Translations under genes and position numbers: made by a program | Source: Chrysoperla carnea | Lineage: Eukaryota > Arthropoda > Insecta > Neuroptera > Chrysopidae | NCBI RefSeq assembly: GCF_905475395.1 | Contig: NC_058337.1 | Coordinates: 83,384,368 to 83,448,367 of the forward strand | Direction of reading: 5' to 3' | Length of the DNA stretch: 64,000 nt | The notes under the pieces: model-generated | Database searches by the model: none | What the model saw: only the letters and a program-made list of their open reading frames with translations | Told to the model about the DNA's origin: nothing | Shown: positions 25,801 through 37,770 of the stretch, one piece after another | Position numbering within the stretch: position 1 is the first letter of the stretch | Layout: each line of letters opens with the position of its first letter

Positions 25801-26559
25801 ATTTAATCTAAATTTTGATAATTTTATTTTCAGTTTCCACTTGGTTTGCCTATGGCACCTCCAGCAACAATGGCACCCGTTTTAAATCCTGAAACAGTAT
25901 GCGAATCTGCGGCACGTTTATTATTTATGAATGTAAAATGGGCTAAAAGCGTTCCAGCATTCACTACACTCCCGTTATCAGATCAACTGTTACTCTTGGA
26001 AGAAAGCTGGAGTGAATTATTTGTCTTAGGAGCAGCACAATTTCTTATACCTTTGGAACTCGGACAATTGGTACATGCTTGCGGAGCCTTAAGTTGTACA
26101 GACACAGATCCAACCAAAACTTTGAAATTGTTACATGAAGTAAAATTGTTTCAAGATACTTTAGCACGATTTGCTGAAATGCGAGTAGATCCACATGAAT
26201 TTGCATGTTTACGAGCGATTGTGTTATTTAAAACTTCGTTTGATGGACCTTCATCTTCTGGTATGTCACCAACTACGTCAGCGGATTCTACCTCCTCAAC
26301 AACCACTGAACCAAAAGTATTATCAAGTATTACAAGCGTAGTTTCGTTGCAAGATCATACACAATTTACACTGAATAAATATATTTTAACAACGCAACCT
26401 GGACAACCATTACGTTTCGGAAAATTGTTACTCTTATTACCAGCTTTAAAATCTGTATCGAATAGTACAATTGTGGAGTTATTTTTTAAGAAAACAATTG
26501 GTGATATACCAATTGAGCGAATTATTTGTGATATGTATAAATCGAATAATGATGTATAA
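22780..26559 (+). CDS. tll: Tailless-type nuclear receptor (NR2E family), 3 coding exons
   Basis: Joining 22780-22888, 25089-25540 and 25834-26559 gives an uninterrupted 428-residue protein, close to the 452 residues of Drosophila Tll. The DNA-binding domain starts at Cys45 (C45, C48, C62, C65, then C81, C89, C99, C102). The P-box reads CDGCAG and the second finger has C-x7-C spacing, both typical of tll/TLX. The motif [12 protein letters not shown] follows the fingers. A Pro-rich hinge contains LDLS. The ligand-binding-type domain runs from about residue 205 to the end, with signature W223-AKS...DQ238-LLLLEESW, and the C-terminus [19 protein letters not shown] matches the family. Residues 322-356 are a Ser/Thr-rich loop inside the domain. 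Known for the family: a nuclear repressor acting in terminal embryo patterning, brain and optic lobe. The start is the first ATG after an in-frame TGA at 22720; a second ATG lies two codons on. The codons are AT-rich like the surroundings. Confidence 0.95.
22889..25088 (+). other. tll: tll intron 1 (2200 nt, phase 1)
   Basis: The borders are GTAAGT at the 5' end and TTACAG at the 3' end. It is by far the longer of the two introns and is a plausible place for regulatory sequence. Most of it is AT-rich and featureless, apart from a T-run near 23498 and the open stretch at 24070-24294 described separately. No transposon end was recognised in it. Confidence 0.85.
24083..24229 (+). other. Possible cassette exon within tll intron 1
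   Basis: An open frame runs from 24070 to 24294. Inside it, a splice-acceptor-like CTTGTCTGGCTTAG ends at 24082 and a good donor CTG|GTGAGA starts at 24230. The enclosed 147 bases (49 codons) start and end in phase 1, so they would splice in frame between exon 1 (phase 1) and exon 2, giving Ser-Arg-Lys-Asn at one junction and Thr-Gly-Arg-Ile at the other. The encoded segment includes [16 protein letters not shown] and is not recognised as any domain. It would add residues just before the zinc fingers. The frame stays open for 21 more codons past the donor, and an AATAAA lies near 24384, so a fragment of a processed pseudogene is an alternative. No expression evidence is available. Confidence 0.35.
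25089..25540 (+). other. tll: tll coding exon 2 (DNA-binding domain and hinge)
   Basis: The exon starts after TTGTTACAG and ends before the donor GTAAGT at 25541, with the next intron in phase 0. It encodes both zinc fingers (first finger [20 protein letters not shown], second finger C81-C102) and the C-terminal extension that contacts DNA flanks in the NR2E family. A hinge follows with HHH, LDLS and a PPPP run. The open reading frame continues upstream to 25049 and downstream to 25573 only by chance read-through of introns. Confidence 0.95.
25541..25833 (+). other. tll: tll intron 2 (293 nt, phase 0)
   Basis: Donor GTAAGT, acceptor TTATTTTCAG after a T-rich tract. It separates the hinge from the ligand-binding-type domain. 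It is short and AT-rich and contains no other recognisable feature. Confidence 0.9.
25834..26559 (+). other. tll: tll coding exon 3 (ligand-binding-type domain, stop codon)
   Basis: The exon starts after ATTTTATTTTCAG and encodes residues 188-428 with TAA at 26557-26559. It contains the whole ligand-binding-type domain: the helix 3-5 signature with W223, D237-Q238 and W246, a Ser/Thr-rich insertion at about residues 322-356, and a C-terminal segment ending [10 protein letters not shown]. In tll/TLX this domain lacks a known hormone and recruits corepressors such as Atrophin; that role is family knowledge, not visible here. Confidence 0.93.
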
Positions 26560-26738
26560 CATTGAATGTTACGAAAAATTTCGATTAGCTTTTATATTTA
26601 ACGGTTAGACTAGAAATTCAGTGTTGCTGGCATTAAAATAACAACTTCTATTTTTTTTTTAAATTTGAGAAATAATTGTAAAAGTTGAAATATATACATT
26701 CAGAATATACTGTGACTTCTTCGTAAAATTGTAATAAA
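26560..26738 (+). other. tll: tll 3' untranslated region with first AATAAA
   Basis: After the TAA stop the sequence becomes AT-rich and non-coding. The first canonical AATAAA is at 26733-26738; later ones are at 27118 and 27433. In sequence this AT-rich such hexamers arise by chance, so the real cleavage site is uncertain. Confidence 0.35.
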
Positions 26739-28079
26739 AAATTTAGCAACCTAACTTTGCCAGGCACACTATTTTTTACAGAAAATTTTCTTCTGGCAAT
26801 AAGTGCAATAGATAAAACTATATTATTACAATTTTTGGCAACTAGTTTCTAACATCGTAACTTTTTCATTTTCTTAAAATTACTAATTTTTGTACAAAGA
26901 AATATTAAAATTTGTTATTTCATACAGATCTTACGTATGTTAAAAATATTATATATAATTTTGCTTTGTCTATTTATTGAAAATTTACTCTAAAAACTAT
27001 TGACAGAATTGTGAAAAATTTTCGTCGAAAAATTTCATTCTCTTAAACCGTTTTTAATTAACATTAAAATTCTTATTAATTATTATAGAAACTAATGATT
27101 TTTTTTTTAATTTTGTCAATAAATTTTAAAGAGTAAAACAATTATTTTAAAATAATTTCGTTCTAGAAATTAAAGTGATAGTAAATTTAAAAATTATTTC
27201 AATGTAAATTGTGTAAATATTTATTAAATGATTTTAGTTTAATTAATAAATGCACATAAATAATTCGATGTTGATGGGAAAAAAGAGGTATTGTACGAAT
27301 TTCACAGGCAATTTTCTACTGCCGTAACATAAAACTGATTTGTTTGAACTAATCTCTTTTTATCGAACATCATCAAATTATTTTTAAATTAAGAATGCAA
27401 TAATTTCGTTTTTAAGTTTGTTTGACATTATAAATAAAAGAAAAAATTTATTCATGTAAAAAATTATATTTAAAAAATACAGAATATACATTTTGATTTC
27501 AAATTTGCTTTTTGATTGTTTGTTTATCACTTTTCAGATACTTATCTCTTTACTTTATTAGTAGGTGCTTGTTAGAAATGCAAATTAAGATAAAATTAGA
27601 GAACATCGTCGATTTTCGCTGCTTGATATTCAAATTTCGGACAAAAATGGGTGTTCATAAATATGAAATCTGCTAGTAACAGATTTTCCTACAGTTTGAA
27701 TATCTGATTTTAATGATTTTAATATTTAAATTTGGAGTCGATTAGTTTTAGGTTGAGATTCGCTGTTTACTTACGTGGTAAGTTCATATTGTGTTTACCC
27801 ACAGCTTTACTGCGTGTTAAAAAAAAAATTAGTGTTTCAATAAACCCGTATTGATCAAGAGAACGTAGCTATTAAATTTTATTATATAGTAGTTGAGCAG
27901 ATCTGTCTCACTACGCCTCATATAGAGACGAGGAATCTCATTAGTATTCTTGATAAAAAAATACAAAATGTAGCCAATTTTTAACACGCTTTTATTAGCT
28001 ACGTTAGTATGAACGAAAATTTTGAACATGATTTTGACTCTTCTCAAAACATCGAATTAAATCAAAATTTAAGATATAT
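26739..28079. other. Downstream flank of tll, gene-free
   Basis: AT-rich with further AATAAA motifs at 27118 and 27433. An imperfect inverted pair (GCGTGTTAAAAAA at 27813 and TTTTTAACACGCTTTTATTA near 27978) flanks 165 bases and may be an old element. Confidence 0.5.
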
Positions 28080-28262
28080 ATTTATTTGCGCTCCCACCAT
28101 ATTTTTACTGAAATTTTGATAAATTTTTATGATAAAATGATTTTTTTCAATTGAAAGGAATTATATTCTACCGTTTAGTTTAGCTAGTTATAAAAGCATT
28201 TTTTTTAGTTTTTTAAACTATGATTTATTTATTTTTTTTGTTTTTTTTTATTATTTAATTAT
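28080..28262 (+). repeat. GCGCTYCCACCA-linked repeat, partial copy
   Basis: It contains GCGCTCCCACCATATTTTTA and then TTAGTTTAGCTAGTTATAAA with TTTTTTAAACTATGATTTAT. The same blocks occur at 35760-35905 and around 39480-39745. It may be a fragment related to the long-hairpin family. Confidence 0.5.
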
Positions 28263-31200
28263 TTACGTTTTCAGTAAAAATATTACCGACCAAAATAAGG
28301 AATTCTTTACGTAAATACGCCACAAACAACGTTGATTTCACTGTTCTCTTTTTGAGACACACAAACACACGAATAAAGAAAGATATGCACTAATAAACAA
28401 AATCACATTGAGAAATATTTTCTAAACACATGGTATTATTCTCTGAAGAAGAAAAGTCTAATAGCCCTTGATTCTTAGTAATGAAAAAAATTATGTCATA
28501 TCTGCCTCTTCCTGCGAGGCTTTATTAAATTAGTACTTTTTTTGCTTTAATAAAAATATAAAAATAAAGTTTATGCGTTTACCATTCCCAAAAATGTAAT
28601 GTGAAAGCAGTACATAGACTCATTTTTTTTGCCGTGCAAAAGTATTTTTGTATTTGGCATAAAATTATCCTCGTAAAAGAATAACAATAAAAACCGGTCA
28701 CCAATTTTCCGAATAATTCTGTTTCATGCTCGCCATAATGCTTGCGTAACTGCGTACGTCTTTACATCTGGGCATTGGGCAATTTTTTAAACGCTTATAA
28801 GGCCCTAAGCCCGTTTATGTTACTTTTCTCTCTACTTTTAAAACTATTATTATACCTTATTTGTTATATGAATATCAGACCCCAAACTACTTGATTTTCC
28901 TGCCTTATACACCTATTTTTGATTCATTACTTTTTGACAGAAAATACCTGAATGTTTGGAAATTGATAAATTCATATTGACAGTGCGTGCTTTAAAAGAG
29001 TTAATTTTTAAGAAATCTGAAGATGATGCTAGCGAAAATTTTCTTGAAATCTCAAGACAATTTATCCGCTTTTAATGGGAAAAGTTTTTAAAACCGTATA
29101 AGTAATTTTTATGTAAAGAATTCACTTTTGGTCATCTCTTTTTTAAATATTGGGTCAAAAAAACTGCATGCGTAATCTTGTCACACATTCTTATAGGTAG
29201 ATTAAAATCAACTGGTTGATCATTTTAACAGCAAAATGCAAAAATTGAAACATTTTGTTACAAAGAATTTAAAATAATCTGACCTATATATATATATATA
29301 TATTTTCTTAAAAATATAATAAGAATTATTTGTTAATATTTATTGAAATAATTATCCTTTAAACTACATACAAAGTACACCTTTAAAAAAATATTTAACA
29401 CCTATTAGCCAAAGCAACAACAAAAAAGTTTGAAGCAAAAACATTTTTTTTCGCTTGAGTACACATTTTAAATTGGAGAAAAGGAACTGTTTTGTAAATA
29501 CTTATTCCTAGTGACATTTTGACAATCTTTTTATGAATTGGATTGTACAAATTCACCTATGTTAGTAAATTGGGCATGTTTTTTATGTAATAGAAACTAT
29601 AACATTCACTCATGGTATTTACTCTTTCTCCCGCCCTGATAATATCGTTATCTTTCAATCAACATATTTGGAGGCTGTGATTATTTATATATAATTGTTG
29701 CAGTGATCGATTATTGCTAAATTTGAGTCCATATATGAAATCTGTGAAACGGCTCCCAGTAAATAGAAAAGTTTATTGATACCTATCGAATTTAATTTAA
29801 AAAAAACTCCACAAGAAAGTGGAACACGAAGTTCGTCGAGCCGTTATTTAGCTTGATTTAAATCCATACGCATAATATGATATTGTGTTTTAAACCATCG
29901 GGAAATCTACGGCATCTACCGTAGCTCCAAGACACTTGTTTTAAGCCTTCCATCTTGTCCCTTTCAAAGTTTTTAAGTGTTTAAACAGTGTGTAATACAA
30001 GATCAATGAGATCCATGGTTTCCGCTAACAACCAATTATCCTCAGTGAGTAGATTCCAAGACACCATTCAAGTTATTTTCATTTTCTCTCCACGATTCAG
30101 CATTAATATGTAAGAGCAACCTCTTACATTTTGGTTCTTTTGTCGGGAATCGAATCCGAGCCTTCCGGGTGTATTCCGAGCCAGGTATCAGCAGCTGCGT
30201 GAGAGCCAGATACAAGTGCTTCGTTTACTTCCCACCAAATATATAATAGTATGAGAAAAAAATAGACCAAAGATTAAAGAAAATTTATCAGCAGGTCATC
30301 GTTTTATAACAATAGTGTAAATAGTTAATCTATTAGTGAAGTTAAAACCCAGAAGGCGTTCTGTTATACATACAATTTGTCAAAGATTTACTTTTTTGTC
30401 ATTACATGGAATAATATTATGTTAAAATATTTTTGTTAAGGTTTTCAACACAATGATAAGGTAGGTATTTATTAAATGTTGTATTGTTTGTCATATTATA
30501 ATATGGAAGAAGATTCAATGAACATTAGATTTAGATGGATGAATAATTCCTTGATTAAAATATTAGAACAATTAAGAAAATGAATTACGAATATTTAGTG
30601 ATGTAATTCTAATATTGTTAACTAGCTAGTAGATGAAGTACGCTTTCCTTAGCTTAGAATAAATGCTATAATTTTATTTTTTAAATCGTTTAAATTATTG
30701 ATTAATTAGAATTAGTTGTCCGTAATTAATAATATCGTGATATTTCATATATAATTGACCATGATAGCAAATTTCACGCCAGAGGTCTTCAGTTATTCGT
30801 CTATTTTTAAAAAGAACATGAATATATGAATTTTTCCACTCTTTAGATTCATTTACAAATTACTTTATGAACAAACAAACAAAAAATTTAAAAGTCTGCT
30901 CTGCCATTTTTCTTCGTTCTATTAAAAGATAATTTGACAAAATTCAGTCATCTAAGGTAATGTTGTATAATGAAAGGACAATTCTGAAATTTGATAACTT
31001 TCCATTTTTATCTCATCTTAAACAAGGTGGGAAATTTGTGTTTTGATAACATGATGTAAGTAAGTTGTTGGTACTAACATATATATGACAAGTATTAAGT
31101 ACCGGATTCTTATATACCAACACCGGATAGTAGTATTAAACTCCCATAATAGGCAATGTTGAAAGAAGTGTGACTTTCAATTGGTTCGTGTACCGAAAAC

Positions 31201-32066
31201 ACCATATATTTTTTATCTTGTATAACCTTTTGACTTCGCCTTTGATCTTCTAATTAAAGTAAATGAATAATAAAGCGAGAAGTTGTATTATTTGTTTTTT
31301 CCCAAAAAGTTTAAATTAGAGAAAGATCAAAAAATGGATTCTGTGATTAAAAAGTAAAACATAAAATTGGCTTACTTCTTCTATAACTTAGCTTGTGATA
31401 AATATTTAAGTTTTATGAATCTATAGTAACTGAGAAATTTCAAATTTTAATTTTAATACATTTCTTTAAATTTCTCTTTGCCATTGATCGGTTAAACCGA
31501 ATATCTATGAGATCAAAGTTCTCATGATCATACTGTTATTTTAATGACTTTTACAAAACGTGAAGGCATCGTAATATATTTGATTTATAAATTCGGGGTA
31601 AATACAATAAGTTCTACCAGAAAATTGAAAATGAATTATGTTTAATATTTACGATTTAATCATGGAGTGTGCCGTCGATGATCAAACTTATGAACAACTT
31701 GATTTCGCGGGTTGTTGACTATATTTCAACATTTAGAAGATCCGGTTATAATATCATTCCTGCACTTGTTCCTGTTAATTGGTCCCAATTTACTTATTTA
31801 AATATTTAGATCATTATTAGATACTGAGATAAACAAAATAATAAAAGTTTACGAGAAACAAAACAAAGATTAAAATACCTTTGCTGTCGAATAATACTGA
31901 ATGAATACACAGCTTAAGTAGAAGGCGGTAGCTGCTTAAAGAATAGAAGTCAAGGTACTTATCCAAATTTAAATAGGTACGTTTTGCTTAAAATTATCTA
32001 TCTGTAGCTAGTTAGGGAGATTATCTTTTTCTTTTTATTATTATTTTCTATTCTGTTGTTATTATC
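28263..32066. other. Gene-free DNA
   Basis: The stretch 30110-30240 is less AT-rich and contains GGGAATCGAATCC, similar to an inverted tRNA B-box, but no A-box or fold was found. Otherwise nothing recognisable. Confidence 0.5.
29285..29302 (+). repeat. (TA)9 microsatellite
   Basis: A pure dinucleotide run in AT-rich non-coding DNA. Confidence 0.9.
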
Positions 32067-32258
32067 ATGAACAATACAGAAGCTACAGAAGAAGAAGATA
32101 GGAGAGAGATATTTTTGCATTTGATGTTATTTGTGATTCTTCTTAGAAAATATTTTTATCTTTTTAGTACATCTTCCGCTTTTGTGACTGTGTTGTTTGG
32201 TGCTTATCTACTTGCAAAAAGAAATGAGTGGATAATAATTTTTGCAGCTGCTTTATAA
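32067..32258 (+). CDS. Candidate small membrane protein ORF, 63 codons, function unknown
   Basis: The frame starts at an ATG with A at -3 and ends with TAA. The N-terminus is hydrophilic and acidic (NNTEATEEEDRREI). It is followed by two strongly hydrophobic segments, about residues 16-27 and 36-50, and a hydrophobic tail IIIFAAAL. This polar-then-membrane arrangement is that of a small membrane peptide, not of random AT-rich translation, but hydrophobic frames are common by chance here. No family is recognised and no repeat copy was seen. Confidence 0.2.
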   Translation: MNNTEATEEEDRREIFLHLMLFVILLRKYFYLFSTSSAFVTVLFGAYLLAKRNEWIIIFAAAL

Positions 32259-32544
32259 GGAGTTCTTCTTTTTGTTTGTTTGTAAAAGTAGTGCAAAATG
32301 TAAAAATTAGGTTAATCGGAATCTAAAAAGTTAATATTACCTTAAATATTTACAGTTAACAATCCTTTTTTCCCTAGACAATTTTCTACGTCTATGCACA
32401 ATGATTATCGAATTTTACCCCCCTTTCTGATGTAATTAAATTTATAATTGAGAAAAAACCTATGTAGGAGTCTTCTGTAACGGACACATCTCTCTGTGAG
32501 CTGTTAATTATGCAAGTAATTAATAGTATGTATGGCCTACCATT

Positions 32545-33058
32545 CAAAAGCTTTTATTTAACTTGCAATGTATGTATGTATGTTACGGTGGATTCTTTGA
32601 ACTCTTGAATTTTGAAGTAGATATCTTCAACCGATTGAGTTGAAATTTTGCATGCACATTTAGTTTGGATGACAATGCATGGTTAGGTTGCGCCGTTCTG
32701 ATTTTCCCATCGCTTCCACCATATTTTATATAAATACATTTTTTTTGTCTTAAATTAAAAATTTTGTTAAAAAATACTTTTTAACGGACAAGCTTTTATT
32801 GTACTAAAAAGTAGAAATTAATTTTATCTATAAGTCACTCATATCCGACTATTTGTAAAAGCTTGAGGCACACAATATTAAGGATGAATCGAAAAGTAAT
32901 TAGGCATGCGGAGTAGATGAGGAGTTCCGATTTATTTTTGATATTTTAAATTAACCGCCTCAAGCTTTTACAAATAGTCGGTTATGAGTGACTTATAGAT
33001 AAAATTATTTTTTACTTTTTAGTAAAATAAAAGCTTGTCCCTTAAAAAGTTTTTTTAT
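32545..33058 (+). repeat. Long-hairpin repeat family, copy C (best preserved)
   Basis: A leader (AACTTGCAATGTATGTATGT to CCCATCGCTTCCACCATATT) is followed by two ~102-base arms, 32768-32869 and 32957-33058, that are almost perfect inverted repeats around an 87-base loop. The segment TATAAGTCACTCATATCCGA pairs with TCGGTTATGAGTGACTTATA. A transcript would fold into a very long hairpin. No terminal target duplication was seen, so the mobilising mechanism is unknown. Confidence 0.8.
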
Positions 33059-35759
33059 TATGATATATCATATATTAATGAGAGCTGTGCCGTTGCATTT
33101 ACCATTACAACATAATTTGTATAAATTATTTATTCCGAGTAATAAATTATAACTTTGAAGACTGATTTATTATTTCGGGGATTTCTACATTTATTTCGGA
33201 AGAAGATTCATCCAACATATAGTAAATTGCTATAAGACCATGATTTTGACTGCACTCGAATGTTTGGTGATATTTGTTCCTATTGGATATTAATATCACA
33301 AATTTAAAAGATATTTTAAGCTGAAAGTTATTCTTTCACAGCTTCTATTTGTAAACATACATTTTTAAAAATAATAATTAAAGCTTGATACAATTTGGGT
33401 CCAAAAAAATACCTAAATTTTTTGCATTCATGTAACAAAAAATTTTTTTTATTTAGTGAAATTAAACGTTGAAAAGTACTTGCATTGAAATCTCCAAATC
33501 GGAAATACATAAAACATAATATAATAACGACTAAGTCGCTAATTTTTATAACATAATTTTACCGAAAATCCGGTTAAAATTTTATACAAAAGTATTGAAA
33601 AGCGATACCGCAAAAATTATGAATATAAATCCCACACAAAGATACCGCAATAATATTTTGAAGTACACTTCAAATTATGTAATTTTTTTTTAAAAATATT
33701 TCATAACTATAGGATTATTGATTATTTTCCAAATGAATTCATTTTAAGCCAAAAATTATTAAATGTAATTTTAAACCACTTTTAATAATAATTAATAATA
33801 GTAATAGTTTATTATTAATTTTTTTATAAATCTTTTGAAGTTTGAAGAGTTCCGCTTTCGTTTAACCATACAAAAAATATATCTTTTGAAATATACATAG
33901 TTACCTACTAAATTAAAAGCATAATAACTATTTGCAAATAAAATCCAGGATCTCAGGAAAATGTAATTGTAATTGATCGAGTAACTAATTTTTATGGCTT
34001 AATCACATGATAAAATAAATATTCTTTTCCTGCTGCTTGAAGATAAGGATGATAAAAATACATTAGGCAAAAACAAAAAATTGAGGCTTTAGTAGCGGCT
34101 CTTATGACGTAAGCAAAATGCAAAAACAATAGAAAGAGTAAAAAATGAGCTTCAGTTGTAAAAAAAAAAATATATACCCTTATTCGACACTTTCTGTAAC
34201 TTTTTACGCATCTGGCAAATGACTGTCTTTTGACATATATATGGCAGACGAAATAAATCGCCGAAAAATTTGATTTTCATTACCTACGCTTAACACTTAA
34301 ACCAATATTTTCCTTGTTGTTCAACTTAATTTTATCAATCTTTCAATAGGCAGCCACAAAGTATCATGCAATTTTTACTTCATTATGAACTCGAGGCCTG
34401 TTATGAGAATTTTGATATTGGTCCTCGGTATAGAACGATGAACGAAATAGAGGAATGGAGAAAAAGGGAGTATACAAAGATGGGGATTGAAAAACATTTG
34501 AGTTTCCGAGTAATAAAATGGAAATAGAAAATATTAACAATAAATTTTACAATTTAATTTTTAATTTTTTGAATTTTGTTTCGTTTATAACCTAGTTTAA
34601 GTACAAAGTAATATTGCTTCAAGTTTGAAATATAGCTTTAATTTGTTTAAAGAAGCTTATTGTATTTTATTTATTTAAATAATTAAAAAAAGAAACTTAA
34701 GAAAATTTTTGAAGTAAATGCACTGTAAAGCATCACATTTTTGTGAAACATTTAAAATCGAAAAAACTCTAAAAAACGGAATTTTCTGTTTAATTAAGTT
34801 AATATTTTAGACAGAAACAAATTAACAAATCGTATTGTTTATATAAAGACGTTCTTGAAATATTACCTTAAATATATAAAATAGATTTAAAATGCATTCT
34901 CATGATTCTAGAATTTTTTTGTAGAAGTTTTAATAATTACAAAAAAAGTTTACTTAGTAACATTTTATTTAAAGTACAATAAAATTGCAATACCGCATTT
35001 AAGTTACTTAAACAATACTTAAATCTCGACTTAAGTACCTTAATTCTTTTAATAAAAATGCAATACTTTGTAATCAAATAATGTTACAATATTTTCAAGT
35101 GATTTGTATATGACATTATTTTTTTTCATCAATAGATTAAATAAGTTGTTATGGAATGTAATCCCACGGGAACTGATATTCTCAGGATGCGGGCATTTTA
35201 CGTATATATAAAATGTATATATATTTTGACTGTATATATAATACAACATAATATGTAACAAGTTCCGTTTTTATACATTTGAGTATAGACAGAATATAAA
35301 ATGTACTTAAGAGATTTTTTTGCTACCTAGACTTTAAGAGGAATAAAGTATATTGTTTCGTCAATTTTTAAAGTGTTAATTTTTTATTTGATATCACAGC
35401 GGGATAATGTTTATTGGTTGGTTTATATCATGGGGTGATATCAACAATCTTCTTATTATTTGGGATTATCTTAAATGTACAAGATCACCTAGAAAAGTAA
35501 TGACTTGGATTTTGTGCTTGTAAAAGAATGTACCTCATCATTTTCAGTTTTATTTAAAGAATTTTTATACGGAAGCTTTTAGTGAATGAAAACATCTTGC
35601 TACGAATTTGACCAACTCTTAGACAATTCACCTTTTAAAAAAGTTAATAAAAATATCTTGCTTCGTAAATTCGTAGGAGAATACATTTATCAAAAACCAA
35701 AACCAAGACAGTGGGAAAGTAGACATGCACCTCAATTATATTATAATATCCAAATAAAA
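33059..35759. other. Gene-free DNA
   Basis: Short - strand frames at 33328-33510 and 35049-35261 are low complexity. A + frame starting at 35586 is open for 87 codons, but its second third onwards is repeat sequence; its first ~50 codons are unrecognised. Confidence 0.5.
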
Positions 35760-36115
35760 AATACTTTACTACATAAATTTTTTTTTTTAACTTATAGGAA
35801 TTATTTTCTACTTTTTAATTCAGCTAGCTACAAAAGTGTGTGGCATTAGTTTTTTAATCTATTATTTATTAATATTATGGGATGTTATCTGCGCTTCCAC
35901 CAACAAAGATTTTATAGTTAACTGTTAATTCTAAAGATCCTGATCATGATAATCGGGCAAACTTATTAAATTATTGTATTGTCATCGATCCTTGATAAGT
36001 ACAAGAAGTTTCAATTCAATCCTAAGTTTTAAAAAGGAAGAAAATCACGTACAAAGATTCCGTTACATAGGTACACAGACACATATATTAATAAAAGCGT
36101 GTTAAAAAGGTTAAT
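35760..36115 (+). repeat. GCGCTTCCACCA-linked repeat with long tail
   Basis: TTTTCTACTTTTTAATTCAG CTAGCTACAAAAG and a block ending TTATTTATTAATATT lead to GCGCTTCCACCA (35892-35903). The tail 35935-36110 contains AAAGATCCTGATC, ATTGTATTGTCATCGATCC and AAAATCACGTACAAAGATTC and is found inverted at 39125-39310. It overlaps the end of an unsupported open frame at 35586-35849. Confidence 0.6.
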
Positions 36116-37384
36116 AAATAAAGTATTTTTCTGTCAGATGTATTCTAGGAAAAAAATTTTGGTCCAAATATATGATATGGCAAGCAGGCGGGAGAAGAAG
36201 GGTTAGAAGTTTTTGACTTTTAGAATACAACAAAGAAAAAAGTATCCTTTAATAAGCTATTTTTAACTTTTTGTTTCAGACAACTGGAGACTAAGATACC
36301 GTAACGCTTCCTGAAAACTAGTTTTCTTTTATTTTTAACGCCAATATAGCAGTTTTTTGAGCTACATACGTAAAAAATTTAAATTCTTGAAACGTAATAC
36401 TTTTTTTACAATAAGTTTTTTAGCTTGAGTATTTAAACAAATTAAAATCATTCTTGTCATCTTAATATATCACTTAAATATCGTTGAATAGCTCTTTTTT
36501 ATAGAAAAATTTAAAGGCTTTAATGTTTAAAAAAATGAAAAAAGGCATAATTATAATGATTTTGTTCATTTTACAAAGTATAATTCATTTCAATTTTTTA
36601 ACGATTTTACTTAGATGACCCTGTATGGAATAGGAAGGGATACAAAATAACTTGTGGTAAATAACTTATGGAGTGCAATCAAATGGAAAATTTTACAAAT
36701 AAAATAATGTCGTTAATCGTAAGTGAATTAATATATTTTTTAAAATCGCTTTTTATATTATAGGTGCAAATTTTTTGAAAAGGAAAATTTTCTTTTATTT
36801 GTAATACATTCCCATTAATTCTTAGCGTGTATAGTTTTAATTTTAACGGAACGTACCCAAAAATATTTATTCTATAGGATTATGTTATAGGATTTGATGT
36901 TGAAAATAGTAAGCAAATAATTATGTTGTCTATTGTGGTAAATATCACCTATTTATTTCTTCATCTGTCAGAAAAAATACGTAAATAAATTTTTTGTAAT
37001 ATCAAGCTCGAAAAGAAATATATTTAAAAGTTTACAAATTTTTAATAGGACACATCCCTTTACCAACATCAACAGGCATTATTTCTGTAAACTTACAAGA
37101 AAATTTACCGGAAAATTTAACTATCAAACTATCATATCGGTCTGATTATGATATAAAAGTTTACGAATGAGAAGGAATAATTGATATATTAAAATCAGTG
37201 AATAATTTTAACCTTTTTATTTATCTAGTTCTCACGTGTTCACTAATTGAACCAAGCAAATATTAATGTTTTAAATAAAAAGAAAGTGCAGAAAATATTG
37301 TATCAAAGTATATCGTATCATTAAAAGTTTATTTCTTGAAAATTAAACAAAATATAGCTTTTACTGTTGTGAAAATTTATGTAT

Positions 37385-37770
37385 ATATACTGTATAAGAG
37401 ACTGACTGACTGATCGATCAAAGCACAGCTAAAACTGCTCGGTCTAGATCCATGAAATTGTGCACATACGTTCCTTAATTAACGTAAGTGTGTACTAAGA
37501 TGGAATTTTTGGAAGTTAATGTCCCAAAGAGTTCAAATGAGGGATGGAAATTTGTATGAAACTTGGCCAATATCGAAGTAAGATATGTAAAAAATGATGT
37601 ATGTGCTCATGATTCCAAACAATAGTATATTATAAGAGTATTTTCGAAAAATTCATTCTTCAATGGGGTGAAAGTTTATATGAAACAATTTTATTTTTAA
37701 AATTATTAATGTAAAAATTGATATTAGTCTAATGGTTTGAGACCCCCGCTTGCGTAAGCGGGGTGAATAA
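37385..37770 (+). repeat. CTGACTGACTGATC-type interspersed repeat with terminal GC hairpin
   Basis: It contains ACTGACTGACTGATCGATCA and AGCACAGCTAAAACTGCTCG, the start of a repeat family known from many insects. It ends near a striking perfect stem, CCCCGCTT (37744-37751) and AAGCGGGG (37756-37763), with loop GCGT, in otherwise AT-rich DNA. Confidence 0.55.

Noticed and set aside
22780..26559. Assignment of the receptor to dissatisfaction (dsf) or PNR/unfulfilled
   Set aside because: The P-box has Ala (CDGCAG), the second finger has C-x7-C spacing, and the junction SSRILY and hinge LDLS are tll features; dsf-type receptors have CDGCSG.
30150..30175. tRNA-like B-box (reverse of GGATTCGATTCCC)
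   Set aside because: No A-box, acceptor stem or cloverleaf; could be a SINE scrap but not supportable as a tRNA.
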